A stretch of DNA of 62,323 nucleotides from Methanothrix sp. (GTDB lineage: Archaea; Halobacteriota; Methanosarcinia; Methanotrichales; Methanotrichaceae), in the NCBI GenBank assembly GCA_026394475.1, contig JAPKYD010000121.1, forward strand, positions 1-62,323, written 5' to 3'. Shown here piece after piece: positions 28,691 to 38,980 of the stretch. The position numbers and the translations under genes were made by a program. Below the pieces are notes generated by a model, which was not told the origin of the DNA, searched no databases, and saw only the letters and a list, made by a program, of their open reading frames with translations. Position 1 is the stretch's first letter. Each line of letters begins with the position of its first letter.

Positions 28691-29743
28691 CTATGCAAAG
28701 AGCCTTTTATTCTCTTCTACCCATTCTGCCAACTTCAGAACGCCTTCTTTGGGACCGACATTCGGCCTCCAATCCAGCTCCCGGGCGGCCTTGGATATAT
28801 CGGATATGTAGACCTTCTGATCAGAGGGCCTCCAATGGTCAAAGGAGACGGAACTCATCTTGCCTGTGGCATCCTGCAGCATCTCCAGCAACTCCAGCAG
28901 GGACATCTTATTGGCCTGGCCTCCTCCCACGTTGTACACGCCGTGGTGAATCCTGTCCCTTCTCTGGATAAAAGCATCGTACACCTTTACCAGGTCGCTG
29001 ACATAAAGTACGTCTCTTGCCTGTTTGCCGTCTCCATATATCGTGATTGGCTTGCCAAGAAGAGTGGCTATGACAAACCAGGCGACCCAGCCCTGATCTT
29101 CCACACCGAACTGTCTGGTGCCGTAGATGCAGCTCATCCTGAAGACGGCGGCATCAATCTCATTCCTCTGGGCATAATCCTGAACATAGATATCCCCGGC
29201 AAGCTTCGATGCACCGTAAGGGGTGTGCTCACACAGATCTATAGAAAAAGTCTCAGAAATGCCCTTCCGAAAACCGTCATCTGCAAACTCATAACTCTTA
29301 CCGCCGTCCCTTACCGGTATTTTATTTACATTATCTCCATAGACTTTGTTGGTGGAGCAGAAGACCACACAAGGACGGCTCTTGCTCAACCTTGCGGCCT
29401 CCAAGACGTTAAAGGTTCCTACGGCGTTTACCTCGAAGTCTGTTCTCGGATCTGTTAGAGACGTGGTAACCGCCGTCTGAGCGGCGGTGTGAATGATGGC
29501 ATCCACATCCCGGGCCGCTTCTTTTATCATCTCTGCCTGGCAGATGTCGCCCTTCATCAGCTCAATATTATCGTATCTCTTCAGATAGTTCCAATTACTG
29601 GCGGCCCTGGCTGCATCATACCCGAGAAGCCTGGCTCGGGAGAGATTGTCGAATACGGTGACACTATCGCCTTTCTTGGCATAATACTCGGAGACGTGGC
29701 TCCCCACAAAGCCCGCCCCGCCCGTTACAAGAACCTTCATTTT
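28691..29743 (-). CDS. NAD-dependent epimerase, CDP-paratose 2-epimerase-like
   Basis: VTGGAGFVGSHVSEYYAKKG, FCSTNKVYGDNVNKIP, FRMSCIYGTRQFGVEDQGWVAWF, YNVGGG. Confidence 0.75.
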   Translation of the reverse strand, partial: KMKVLVTGGAGFVGSHVSEYYAKKGDSVTVFDNLSRARLLGYDAARAASNWNYLKRYDNIELMKGDICQAEMIKEAARDVDAIIHTAAQTAVTTSLTDPRTDFEVNAVGTFNVLEAARLSKSRPCVVFCSTNKVYGDNVNKIPVRDGGKSYEFADDGFRKGISETFSIDLCEHTPYGASKLAGDIYVQDYAQRNEIDAAVFRMSCIYGTRQFGVEDQGWVAWFVIATLLGKPITIYGDGKQARDVLYVSDLVKVYDAFIQRRDRIHHGVYNVGGGQANKMSLLELLEMLQDATGKMSSVSFDHWRPSDQKVYISDISKAARELDWRPNVGPKEGVLKLAEWVEENKRLFA

Positions 29744-30073
29744 TCCACCAGCCAACATCTCTCATTTAGGCATTCTCGAACCTGATCTGTAGCCCTCGTC
29801 TTCTCAAGCCCAAGGCCAGCAGCTTTCTTTTTAGCGAAGAGACTCTGGGCTGAAAACTGAATGCGAGAGTTGGATCTTTGCGGCTGCCCTCGCAGGAGTT
29901 CTCTCAGCCCTTATTTATCGGTTGCGAGCCTATTCTTGTGCAGGAACTTCCAAATAATTCCGGAAGCGTCAGCGAGAGACGGTAAAAGACGAGAAGGTTG
30001 AATCAGTAAAGACGAGGATACTGGAAGAATGATGAGGGACGAGATGGACATTAGGCTGCTTTCGTTATTCTAT

Positions 30074-30248
30074 CTACCACATCTTCAGATCGATCGCCTC
30101 AATCCTCAGTCTGCTTCCCTCGGAGTGCACCACCACCCCGGAGTGGACCTTCTGCATCATGCAGTGATCGGGCAAGAACCGCACCGTTTCGCCAACATCC
30201 GGCCTTCGGCCCAGGCCTACCACCCCCTCGAAGGCGGCCACCAGGCAG
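30074..30248 (-). pseudogene. displaced 3' end of the 4Fe-4S protein gene (copy of 33473-33647)
   Basis: 175 bp aligned with 33473-33647 at about ten mismatches by eye, same orientation, TAG stop retained. Confidence 0.85.
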
Positions 30249-30471
30249 TTTCTTTTGGCTCCTCGCTGTCTTGTGTGGGTAAACCTGGGGATGAGGAATC
30301 CATTGGCCGGATCACATCAATGATGTGTATCCCAAGAGGGCAAATCCAGGGGCCAGTTATCGCTATCAATCACCATCTTTGTGCTCGAGCAGGTCCTGAG
30401 ATCTCTCTTACGCTATTATAGGATTTCTCAATCAAAAATTGCTTATACGATTCAATATATTAATATAGCAG

Positions 30472-33111
30472 ATGAAACCTGCAAAAACCAAAACCGCCCC
30501 CAATTCATCTCAGCACCCGAGCAGGCTTGCGGGCGGAAAAGATGCAGAAGTCTCAGCAGATTTGTTGGAAAAGTCTCGCGAAAACATCGATACCGTCCTG
30601 AAGGAGCTTGAAACTCGCCTGGATGGTTTGAGCCAGTCAGAAGCCGATTCTCGCCTGAAAAAGTATGGCCCAAATGAGATTGCCCGAGAAAAGCGCCAGT
30701 CCGGGCTTATGCGTTTGCTCGGTAATGTCAAGAATCCACTGGTCATTCTGCTTACCGCGCTGGGCGTGATTTCTTTTCTCACCGGTGACATGCGTGCGAC
30801 CGTGGTCATCTTCGTGATGGTGCTGCTGGGCGTGGTGCTGCGTTTCTATCAGGAGATGCGTGCTGATAACGCAGCTGAAAAGCTCAAGGCGATGGTCAGC
30901 AACACTGCGACCTTAGTGCGAGGCGGCAAGGAATCTGAAGTTCCACTCAAGATGCTGGTGCCGGGCGATATCATTCAGCTGGCTGCTGGCGATCTGGTGC
31001 CGGCCGACGTGCGGGTGCTGCTCGCAAAAGACCTTTTCCTGAATCAGTCGGCCCTTACAGGCGAATCCCTGCCTGTGGAGAAAAAAGCCGCATCTGTATC
31101 GGCCGACATTCAGAACCCTCTGGAGCTGCCCAACATCTGCTTCCTGGGCTCAAATATAGAGAGCGGATCAGCGACCGCCGTAGTGGTGCATACTGGCGAC
31201 CAAACTTATTTTGGATCGCTGGCTGCCAGTATCATCGGGCAGCGCGTGCTCACCAGTTTCGACAAGGGCATCAACCAATTCACCTGGCTGATGATCCGCT
31301 TCATCGTCGTGATGGTGCCGGCCGTTTTCCTCATCAATGGACTGACCAAGCACAACTGGCTGGAAGCATTCCTGTTTGCCGTGGCAGTGGCGGTTGGGCT
31401 GACCCCCGAGATGCTGCCCATGATCGTGACTGTCAATCTATCCCAGGGCGCGCTCACGATGGCGGGCAAGAAGGTGATCGTCAAACGCCTTAACGCCATC
31501 CAAAACTTTGGCGCTATGGATGTCTTGTGCACTGATAAAACGGGAACCATTACCAAAGGAAAGATTGTGCTGGAAAAACACCTGGATGTGTGGGGTGAGC
31601 CCAGCGATAAGGTGCTACACTATGGCTACCTTAACAGCTACCACCATACCGGGTTGAAGAACCTGCTCGACGAGGCGATTCTCGATCACGAGGAGCTGGA
31701 AGAACGCCTGAAAGCCAATGAAAAGTACCGCAAGATCGACGAGATCCCCTTCGATTTTGTGCGGCGCAGGATGTCGGTGGTGATTGAAGATGAAACCGGT
31801 CTGAATACGCTCATCTGCAAAGGTGCGCTGGATGAAGTGATGAGCCAGTGCAGCCGGGTGGAAATCAATGGCCTGGTCGTCGGCATGTTGCCCGAACACG
31901 ACGCCAAAAGCCGGCAGATGGCGGGCGAACTGAACGGTGAGGGCTTTCGCGTAATAGCTCTGGCGTATAAAGAAATGCCGGGGGCGAAGGATGAACCGGT
32001 TTACTCAGTCAAGGATGAATCGGATCTGATACTGCTGGGCTTCCTGGCCTTCCTCGATCCACCCAAGGACACCGCCTCGGAGGCACTGAAGCGGCTGCAT
32101 GCCCTGAACGTGGATGTCAAGATCTTGACCGGCGATAATGAAATCATTACCGCCTACATCTGCAAGCAAGTGGGCATGCAGGTGGAGAATCTTCTGCTCG
32201 GCTCCCAAATCGAGAAGATGAACGAGAGGCAACTCGCTGAAGCGGTCCGCTCTGCAAGCGTCTTTGCGAGACTCGTCCCAGCCCACAAGGAGCGAGTTGT
32301 CCACGCGCTGCAAAGCAATGGTCAAGTCGTTGGCTTTATGGGCGACGGCATCAACGACGCCCCGGCTTTGAAGGCTGCCGATGTGGGCATTTCGGTCGAT
32401 AGCGCTGTGGACATCGCCAAGGAGTCATCCGACATCATTCTGCTGGAGAACAGTCTGTTGATACTGGAGCAAGGTGTGATGGAAGGGCGGCGCGTGTTCG
32501 GCAATATCATCAAGTACATCAAGATGGCGGCCTCATCCAGCTTCGGAAATATGTTAAGCGTTGTGGGTGCCAGTGCCTTCCTACCCTTCCTGCCCATGCT
32601 GCCCATCCAAGTGCTGATGAATAATCTGCTGTACGATTTTTCGCAGACCACCATCCCCACGGATGAAGTCGACGCCGATTGGCTGGCCAAGCCGCGTAAG
32701 TGGGCGATTAACGACATCCAGCGTTTCATTCTGTTTATCGGACCCATCAGCTCGATTTTCGATTACCTGACGTTCTTCATTATGCTCTACATCTTCAATG
32801 CCTGGACTTATCCGGCACTATTTCACACCGGCTGGTTCGTAGAGTCGCTCTTTACCCAGACTCTGATCATTCACGTCATCCGTACCAACAAGATCCCATT
32901 CATCGAAAGCCGTGCGAGCTGGCCGCTGATCGTCAGTTCCTTGATCATTGTTGCGGTCGGCGCGTGGCTAACGGCTTCGCCCTTGGCCGATGCCCTCGGT
33001 TTTGTCCAGCTGCCGCCCCTGTATTGGCTGCTACTGGCGATTATGCTGGTGTGCTATGTAATTCTGACTCAGGTGGTGAAGACCTGGTTCGTTCGTAGGT
33101 TTGGAGAATGA
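30472..33111 (+). CDS. mgtA: magnesium-translocating P-type ATPase (P3B)
   Basis: 879 aa; DVLCTDKTGTITKGKI, GFMGDGINDAPALKAADVGISVD, NNLLYDFSQTTIPTDEVD. Confidence 0.93.
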   Translation: MKPAKTKTAPNSSQHPSRLAGGKDAEVSADLLEKSRENIDTVLKELETRLDGLSQSEADSRLKKYGPNEIAREKRQSGLMRLLGNVKNPLVILLTALGVISFLTGDMRATVVIFVMVLLGVVLRFYQEMRADNAAEKLKAMVSNTATLVRGGKESEVPLKMLVPGDIIQLAAGDLVPADVRVLLAKDLFLNQSALTGESLPVEKKAASVSADIQNPLELPNICFLGSNIESGSATAVVVHTGDQTYFGSLAASIIGQRVLTSFDKGINQFTWLMIRFIVVMVPAVFLINGLTKHNWLEAFLFAVAVAVGLTPEMLPMIVTVNLSQGALTMAGKKVIVKRLNAIQNFGAMDVLCTDKTGTITKGKIVLEKHLDVWGEPSDKVLHYGYLNSYHHTGLKNLLDEAILDHEELEERLKANEKYRKIDEIPFDFVRRRMSVVIEDETGLNTLICKGALDEVMSQCSRVEINGLVVGMLPEHDAKSRQMAGELNGEGFRVIALAYKEMPGAKDEPVYSVKDESDLILLGFLAFLDPPKDTASEALKRLHALNVDVKILTGDNEIITAYICKQVGMQVENLLLGSQIEKMNERQLAEAVRSASVFARLVPAHKERVVHALQSNGQVVGFMGDGINDAPALKAADVGISVDSAVDIAKESSDIILLENSLLILEQGVMEGRRVFGNIIKYIKMAASSSFGNMLSVVGASAFLPFLPMLPIQVLMNNLLYDFSQTTIPTDEVDADWLAKPRKWAINDIQRFILFIGPISSIFDYLTFFIMLYIFNAWTYPALFHTGWFVESLFTQTLIIHVIRTNKIPFIESRASWPLIVSSLIIVAVGAWLTASPLADALGFVQLPPLYWLLLAIMLVCYVILTQVVKTWFVRRFGE

Positions 33112-33127
33112 TTGTTTGTAACTTTTA

Positions 33128-33305
33128 TATGTGTTTAGCTCACTTCAATCAGCATCAATAAACCATTTCGTGATATCTCGCGCAGCCAGTTCCAGAGAGC
33201 TAACTTCAAGTAACTTCGGCTACAGACATTGTTTTTCGATCCGGCACAAGTTGTTTATCGGCATGGTCCCATCTATCGAGCGATTCTGAGGGAGCTAAAC
33301 ACATA
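33128..33305. mobile_element. MITE-like element, copy 1
   Basis: TIRs TATGTGTTTAGCTC (33128-33141) / GAGCTAAACACATA (33292-33305); interior matches 39605-39799 in inverse orientation. Confidence 0.8.
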
Positions 33306-33325
33306 CCATCCCTCCCTGAGTTGAA

Positions 33326-33364
33326 GTTGCTTAACTCATTGTCTACTCGGAGGGGTTCACTCCA
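33326..33364. mobile_element. orphan IS3-type terminal segment
   Basis: 39 bp with 3 mismatches to 43940-43978, which precedes an IS3 OrfA start. Confidence 0.5.
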
Positions 33365-33472
33365 CTTTTTCATTTATACTCACCCTGATGCGCGGTAAAC
33401 TACTTCTGCATCCTTCAAAGGTGAGTGAAAGCTCGAAAAATCAATATGCGAGGATTTTATATAATTGCCAGG

Positions 33473-34114
33473 CTACCACACCTTCAGATCGATCGCCTCA
33501 ATCCTCAGTCTGCTTCCCTCGGAGTGCACCACAACCCCGGAATGGACCTTCTGCATCATGCAGTGATCCGGCAAGAATCGCACCGTTTCGCCGACATCCG
33601 GCCTTCGGCCCTGGCTCACCACTCCCTCGAAGGCGGCCACCAGGCAGATGCCTATATCCCTGGGCGAGGGCGAACCGTCCAGGAGGTGCACCGGGCCGAC
33701 CAGGTGCGCGGTTAGTATCCCCTGCTCATACTTCAGAACCCTGGCAAAATGAGTTATGGGGCAGCCCAGTGGCCTGTATCTCAAAATCTCTCCCGCCCTT
33801 GGCCTGGCCTCCGGATTGAAGGGATGCAGATCCTCTCGACAGGAGGGCTCGCCTGGCAGCGGCGCTAGAGTGAAATCCGCGCGCAGACCATCAAGAACTC
33901 CGATGATCTCCTCCTCCTTCTCCGAAAGGGTCAGCAGACGGGATATTTCCTCCACCCGATCCTTGAACCGCTCTTGCTGCAAAGGAGGACAGCGGGAAAG
34001 GCCCTGCACATCCACCAGAGCCGCGGCGAACTCCCGACAGCTGCCCAGGCCGCACTCACCGCAGTTGTAGCCCGGCAGCAGCTTAGCGATCTGCTTCATG
34101 CTTTTCTCACTCAC
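33473..34114 (-). CDS. 4Fe-4S domain protein of unknown function
   Basis: [33 protein letters not shown] cluster motif. Confidence 0.75.
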   Translation of the reverse strand: MSEKSMKQIAKLLPGYNCGECGLGSCREFAAALVDVQGLSRCPPLQQERFKDRVEEISRLLTLSEKEEEIIGVLDGLRADFTLAPLPGEPSCREDLHPFNPEARPRAGEILRYRPLGCPITHFARVLKYEQGILTAHLVGPVHLLDGSPSPRDIGICLVAAFEGVVSQGRRPDVGETVRFLPDHCMMQKVHSGVVVHSEGSRLRIEAIDLKVW

Positions 34115-34799
34115 CGCGGTATTCCATGAAGCCGTCCAGATGGCGCAGCACGCCCCGGTGGCGCTCCTTGGAGACGCGCAGCTCGCCGGTGCAAAGGGTG
34201 CAGATGGCCAGGGGAGGATTATGCCGCAGCACCATCTCCCCGTCGATGTCGGGCCAGGTTCGGATCAGGTCTGCCAGCTCACCTGAGCCCTTGCCGGTGA
34301 GGCCGTTGGCCTCGATTATCCTGCATCTCGGATTTGCCTCCAGGATGCGCTCCCGGAAGACCTCGCGCTCCGCCTGGGAGACCAGATCGCCCTTGGTCAT
34401 CACTACAGCGTCCGCCGTAGTGAGGAGCGGTCCTACCTTCAGAGGACTGTTAGGACCCGCGGTCACATCGATCACGCATACTGCCAGGCCCTTGTCCGGA
34501 TAGGGAGCACAGCGCAGGCAGAGCCCGGCGGTCTCGTTGAGCAGAATGTCTGCGCCTTGAGCCTTGGCCCACTGCAGCATCTCGTCCATATTGTAGATGG
34601 CGTAATGATCGGGACACATATCCCGGGAGAGGCCGACGGCCACAGGAACATCCAGCCTTTTGAATCGTATGTCGTCCTCGGTCCACATGCAGTCGATCTT
34701 TGCCAGGGCCGGCCTATGGCCGGAGCGCTTCAAATCTTTGACGGCGTGCATCAGCACCGAGGTCTTGCCCGACCCCGGCGTTCCGGCCACCACCACCAT
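34107..34799 (-). CDS. CobW/HypB/UreG-like P-loop GTPase
   Basis: [45 protein letters not shown]. Confidence 0.75.
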   Translation of the reverse strand: MVVVAGTPGSGKTSVLMHAVKDLKRSGHRPALAKIDCMWTEDDIRFKRLDVPVAVGLSRDMCPDHYAIYNMDEMLQWAKAQGADILLNETAGLCLRCAPYPDKGLAVCVIDVTAGPNSPLKVGPLLTTADAVVMTKGDLVSQAEREVFRERILEANPRCRIIEANGLTGKGSGELADLIRTWPDIDGEMVLRHNPPLAICTLCTGELRVSKERHRGVLRHLDGFMEYRGE

Positions 34800-34801
34800 C
34801 T

Positions 34802-35614
34802 TCAAGCCACTACCTCTCCCTGACGGATGGTCTCGCGAAGAGACGTGAGCCAGCTGTCCACGCGCTCGATATCCTGAAAGATCTGGTGCTCCTCTGTGCT
34901 GGTGCTGATGACCTTGGTCATTCCTCCGTTCTTCATCACAATTCTGCGGGAGGCCATCAGAGCCAGCATGGGATCGTGGGTCACCACTACCACGATCTTG
35001 CCCTCCCCGGATAGAAGGCGCAAAGCTTCCTGCTTCTTTATGCCTGCATTCTCGATCTCGTCTATGAGCACGATGGGCGAGTCGCTTATGACGGCGATGT
35101 CCGCCACCATGAGGGCACGCGACTGCCCACCGCTCAGGATGGTCAGCTGGTGTTTGGGATCTATCGGCTCCCCGGTCAGGGTGTTGGCCAGCATTATGAC
35201 CTTCTCCGGCAGGGCATTGTCCTTGCCCCTGGATTTGGCGTGCATCCTCAGGAAATCGCACACGGACATGTCAGCCAAAAAATGCATGTTCTGGGAGAGC
35301 TGAGCTACCAGCTTCTTTCTCGGATCGCTGCGCAGCTGCGGCTCAGGTGGAACACCGTTGATGAGGATTCTCCGTCCGGAGGGCGTGTCGCCTTGCGCGA
35401 ACTGCTCGACGTCGGCGATCAGCGTGCTCTTGCCCGAGCCCGTTGGACCTACTATTCCTATTATCTCTCCCCGGCCTATCTCGATCTTGTCTATGGCGTC
35501 GGGCAAACCATCCTTGTCCACGCCGCCTAATATGGTCAAAGTCAGAGGTTTCATGGTTTGGTTCCTGTTCTGGTTCATGATCTGCTCTCCAGAAATTGCG
35601 CCGCCTCTTCCCAT
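34802..35614 (-). CDS. ABC-type ATPase
   Basis: [52 protein letters not shown]. Confidence 0.85.
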   Translation of the reverse strand: MGRGGAISGEQIMNQNRNQTMKPLTLTILGGVDKDGLPDAIDKIEIGRGEIIGIVGPTGSGKSTLIADVEQFAQGDTPSGRRILINGVPPEPQLRSDPRKKLVAQLSQNMHFLADMSVCDFLRMHAKSRGKDNALPEKVIMLANTLTGEPIDPKHQLTILSGGQSRALMVADIAVISDSPIVLIDEIENAGIKKQEALRLLSGEGKIVVVVTHDPMLALMASRRIVMKNGGMTKVISTSTEEHQIFQDIERVDSWLTSLRETIRQGEVVA

Positions 35615-36792
35615 TGGGAGACGGTTATATCCGGCTGCAGTGCGTGCAGGGCATAGTCCTCTTTGATCCTGGATACGCCGCCGCCTGTGATGTTGAGAAG
35701 AATAACGTCGTCAGGGTGAACCGCATCTGATTTTGCGGCCTGCTCCAACGCGGCCACGGCCACAGCGGGTGCGTTGAGGATGTCTATCTCCTCAGACTGC
35801 TCGAAGAGCTGCTTGGCCTGGGCAGCCTCGTCATTGGTTATCCCGTAGAGATCACCGTTCGTGGCCAAAAGAGCGTCCTTTACGCCTCCGGCTATGCCGT
35901 AAGGCGGCCTTCGGTTGAAGAGCACATCATCGAACATGTCTTCGGCTGTGGGCGCGGGATCTTTTCCTTTCCAGGCAAAGTAGAGGGGTGCGTTGGGAAG
36001 ATTCTGGGCCAGGTGCAGCCTGGGCAGGTTAGATCCAAAGCGTCCATCTTCTTTCAGCCTTAAAGCCGCCTCCCAGGCCGATATGCCGCCCGTACCACTC
36101 CCCACCGCCTGGAAGTAGTGATCCGGAATCGCGTGAAGGACCAAGGCCGCCTCGAGCATCACCGTTCCCATGCCGTCCCGGCGGGCGATGTTTCTCGCCC
36201 CGCCCTCCGCCACGAAGCCTGGTCGGGACTGCACCTTTTCCGCCACGGTGATGGCATCGTAGTAGTCGCCCTTCACGCTCACTAAAGTCACCGGCCCTGG
36301 CTCTGCAGTAGTCCACATCCTGGAAAGCGCCTTCTCCGGCACGAAAAGAACCAGCGGCTGGCCCGTCAGGGATGCCACTTGGGCAAAGGCGCGGGCAGTG
36401 TTGCCGGCTGAGGCCACCACCAAGGTCAGGCCACTGCCCTGCTCCCGGAGCCTCTGCATGGTGGGCGGAGCCTCCAGGTCTTTGAAGCTGCAGGTGGGCA
36501 TGGCCGCCTTTCGCTCCGGCCAGTAGCCGCAAAAGCTGATGTAAAGGTTTTTCAGGCCCAGCTCTTGGGCTAGGCCCTGGCTCTTGTAGGTGATGGAGCC
36601 CTCGCTTGCGCCTTCAATGATGCCGTGCACAGGCAGCCAGTCGAAGAACCTCCATATTCCCGGCAGGTCTCTTAGTCCTGGGCGCTTGGCGGCATAATAA
36701 GCTCGCAGAAGCGAGTTGTCATTGGGACAGTTCAGGGCGAAGGATGGCTGCAAAGATCCATCGCTTACGCACCTGACCTCGTAATCACCCAT
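35575..36792 (-). CDS. cysteate synthase (threonine synthase-like PLP enzyme)
   Basis: [41 protein letters not shown]; whole-length similarity pattern to cysteate synthase of CoM biosynthesis. Confidence 0.85.
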   Translation of the reverse strand: MGDYEVRCVSDGSLQPSFALNCPNDNSLLRAYYAAKRPGLRDLPGIWRFFDWLPVHGIIEGASEGSITYKSQGLAQELGLKNLYISFCGYWPERKAAMPTCSFKDLEAPPTMQRLREQGSGLTLVVASAGNTARAFAQVASLTGQPLVLFVPEKALSRMWTTAEPGPVTLVSVKGDYYDAITVAEKVQSRPGFVAEGGARNIARRDGMGTVMLEAALVLHAIPDHYFQAVGSGTGGISAWEAALRLKEDGRFGSNLPRLHLAQNLPNAPLYFAWKGKDPAPTAEDMFDDVLFNRRPPYGIAGGVKDALLATNGDLYGITNDEAAQAKQLFEQSEEIDILNAPAVAVAALEQAAKSDAVHPDDVILLNITGGGVSRIKEDYALHALQPDITVSQWEEAAQFLESRS

Positions 36793-36947
36793 AAGAGAGT
36801 CCTTTTGAGGTTTGGGATATAACGTTTTCTGTTTTCGGCAATATTTTATCCTTATTGTACAATAGATCCTCTCAAGAAATACGTTTGGCCCTGATAAACA
36901 GCAAGGTGAATATTAATGCGTCGGCCATAAGCGGGAATATTACCCTG

Positions 36948-37095
36948 AAGTAGAAATATCCTGGGCTTCCTTGCCCAATAGTATTCTTGACGCGGTGCAT
37001 TGCTGATTATTCAGATGGCCGCATTCTCTGGAGCTGTGGAGATATCTTCCAAAAGTAGAAATATCAGCGGGCCCATAACCCAACAGTATGCCCAA
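36948..37095 (+). promoter_or_regulatory. imperfect direct repeats upstream of HTH regulator
   Basis: AAGTAGAAATATC...CCCAATAGTATTC (from 36948) and AAGTAGAAATATC...CCCAACAGTATGC (from 37053). Confidence 0.4.
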
Positions 37096-37603
37096 TGTGG
37101 AGAGAGTGATGAAGGCTAGCTTCCAGTCCGATGAGAACCTGCGAAAGACCTTGAAAGAAGTGCTGGGGGAGCTTGGCCTCTCCGCCCGGGAGTTTTCCAA
37201 GGCGTCGGGAATTCCGCAGAGCACCCTCTACAAGATCCTCTCCGGCCACAGGGAGCCGAACATCACCACCTTGCGGCAGATCGCCAAGACCATTCGCCAG
37301 CTGGAGGGCTCGGATGGCAACTTCATCGCCATCATCGCCGCCCGGCCGGTTCTGGACAAGATCAGCGAGAAGAAGATGAAGATCGGGGAGAAGATGCTGA
37401 CATTGCGGGAGTACTCGGCCACCACCATCGAGGAGGCGATCATCGCCGCCATAAGGGCGGAGCGGGACGGGGCAGCGGCCCTGGTCTGTGCTCCCATCGT
37501 CAGCCCCACCGTGGAGAAGATCCTCTCCATTCCCGTGGCGACCATCATCCCCAAGGAGAGCGTCCTGCGGGCGATCGAGGTGGCGGCGAGGAAGATCGAG
37601 TAA
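37088..37603 (+). CDS. XRE-type HTH transcriptional regulator
   Basis: LGLSAREFSKASGIPQSTLYKILSGHREPNITTLRQIAKTI plus C-terminal sensor-like domain. Confidence 0.75.
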   Translation: MPNVERVMKASFQSDENLRKTLKEVLGELGLSAREFSKASGIPQSTLYKILSGHREPNITTLRQIAKTIRQLEGSDGNFIAIIAARPVLDKISEKKMKIGEKMLTLREYSATTIEEAIIAAIRAERDGAAALVCAPIVSPTVEKILSIPVATIIPKESVLRAIEVAARKIE

Positions 37604-37640
37604 GCCCTGGGATTGGCCTGATACGCAGAAGGCTTTTATC

Positions 37641-38255
37641 ATGTTGCATCAATGTGTGGTCAGAATGAGGCCGGCATCGGCAGTGGCTGTATCAGTAATG
37701 GTATGCCTTCTGGCGGCGGGCTGCTATGCAGAGAGCGCGAGCCGCTTCCAGAGTGTGAGCGGAGAGTTCGCCCAAGACTGGATAAGCGACTTCAAGGTCC
37801 AGAATCCCCAGCCTGTCCAGCAGCTTCATAGCGATAACGGCAGCGACTTATGGAACTGGGGCAGTGCCCCCAAAGGGAGCGCGATCGTCGATGGAGAGCT
37901 GACAACAGATCCCTACTATCTTCGGCCCTGGCTGAATCTATCCAGCAACTGGCTGGGTGAATCCTACACAGATCCCAATACCGGACTGCCGGTCGATATC
38001 TATTTAGATCCCCTGACCGGAAATGCGGTCTATTCATACCTCAACCCTAGCACAGGACGTCCTTATTATTCCTATTACTCTTATTTGGACCCTAAAACCG
38101 GGAAGCGAATCTATGCCTACATAAATCCCCTCACTGGAAAGCCGGTCTATTCCGCCGTCTCGCCTTCCAGCACCATGGATACGCTACTAGGTAGCCAGCA
38201 GTCGAATGGCTTGGCGCTGCCGCAGACCTTCACCTCGAATGAGCCCTGGAGTTGA
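37641..38255 (+). CDS. lipoprotein-like secreted protein with DPxTG repeats
   Basis: VMVCLLAAGCYAES lipobox-like; YTDPNTGLPV...YLDPLTGNAVYSYLNPSTGRPY...YLDPKTGKRIYAYINPLTGKPVY. Confidence 0.75.
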   Translation: MLHQCVVRMRPASAVAVSVMVCLLAAGCYAESASRFQSVSGEFAQDWISDFKVQNPQPVQQLHSDNGSDLWNWGSAPKGSAIVDGELTTDPYYLRPWLNLSSNWLGESYTDPNTGLPVDIYLDPLTGNAVYSYLNPSTGRPYYSYYSYLDPKTGKRIYAYINPLTGKPVYSAVSPSSTMDTLLGSQQSNGLALPQTFTSNEPWS

Positions 38256-38373
38256 TTGATCTGGGTGGATCTGGCGCATAACGCGAAAGATTCAGCGTTC
38301 GTCGAGAATGGCTTCAGTCACTCGAAAGGCTTTTATGGTACCGCGCCCATTGCCGTTTTAGTGGGGTTTAGAG

Positions 38374-38934
38374 ATGAGGACTGCATTGGCAGTAATCGCG
38401 TTAGCAACAGCATGTCTTTTGGCGGCAGGCTGCTATGCTCAAAGCACGAGCCACTTCCAGAGTGTGGGCGGAGAGTATGGCCAGAACTTGATAAGCAGCT
38501 TCAAGGCCCAGAATCCTCAGCCCGCCGAGGAGAGCAGCAAAAGCGGCAACCTGTGGAACTGGGGAAGCGCGCCCAAGGGTAGCATGATTGTTGGCGGAGA
38601 GCTGATAGTCGATCCAACTTACATTTTGCGAAATCTCACCCGTACCAACAATTGGCTGGGAGATACCTACGTGGATCCCTACAGCAGTAATCCGGCCTAC
38701 ACTTACACAGATCCCAACACCGGAGAACAAATCTATGCTTACACGGATCCCAATACCGGGCAACCTTATTATACTTATAAGGATCCTAACACCGGGAAGC
38801 AGGTCTACGTCTACGTAGATCCCACCACCGGGCAGCCAACCTATGCCAGCCTTTCGCCTGTCACTTCGACGAACGCAGTAACGGGTGGCGTTTCGCTGCC
38901 CCCTATCTTCAACTCAAACGATCCCTGGGCCTGA
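38374..38934 (+). CDS. paralogous lipoprotein-like secreted protein with DPNTG 12-mer repeats
   Basis: ATACLLAAGCYAQS; YTYTDPNTGEQIYAYTDPNTGQPYYTYKDPNTGKQVYVYVDPTTGQPTYAS. Confidence 0.8.
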   Translation: MRTALAVIALATACLLAAGCYAQSTSHFQSVGGEYGQNLISSFKAQNPQPAEESSKSGNLWNWGSAPKGSMIVGGELIVDPTYILRNLTRTNNWLGDTYVDPYSSNPAYTYTDPNTGEQIYAYTDPNTGQPYYTYKDPNTGKQVYVYVDPTTGQPTYASLSPVTSTNAVTGGVSLPPIFNSNDPWA

Positions 38935-38980
38935 AGAGACCATGGGCTAATGATGATACAAAGTTGTGGAGGATGATTTC

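Noticed and set aside
33388-33819. 143-aa plus-strand ORF
   Set aside because: Opposite the 4Fe-4S protein gene 3' end and partly intergenic; no support
34800-35261. N-terminal extension of the GTPase ORF (34107-35261)
   Set aside because: The extra 150 residues are an alternative-frame reading of the overlapping ABC ATPase gene; the GTPase starts at [12 protein letters not shown] (34799)
38701-38830. DNA-level tandem repeats (GATCCCAA/TACCGGG units) as a possible array
   Set aside because: Explained by the 36-nt coding period of the DPNTG 12-mers inside an intact ORF
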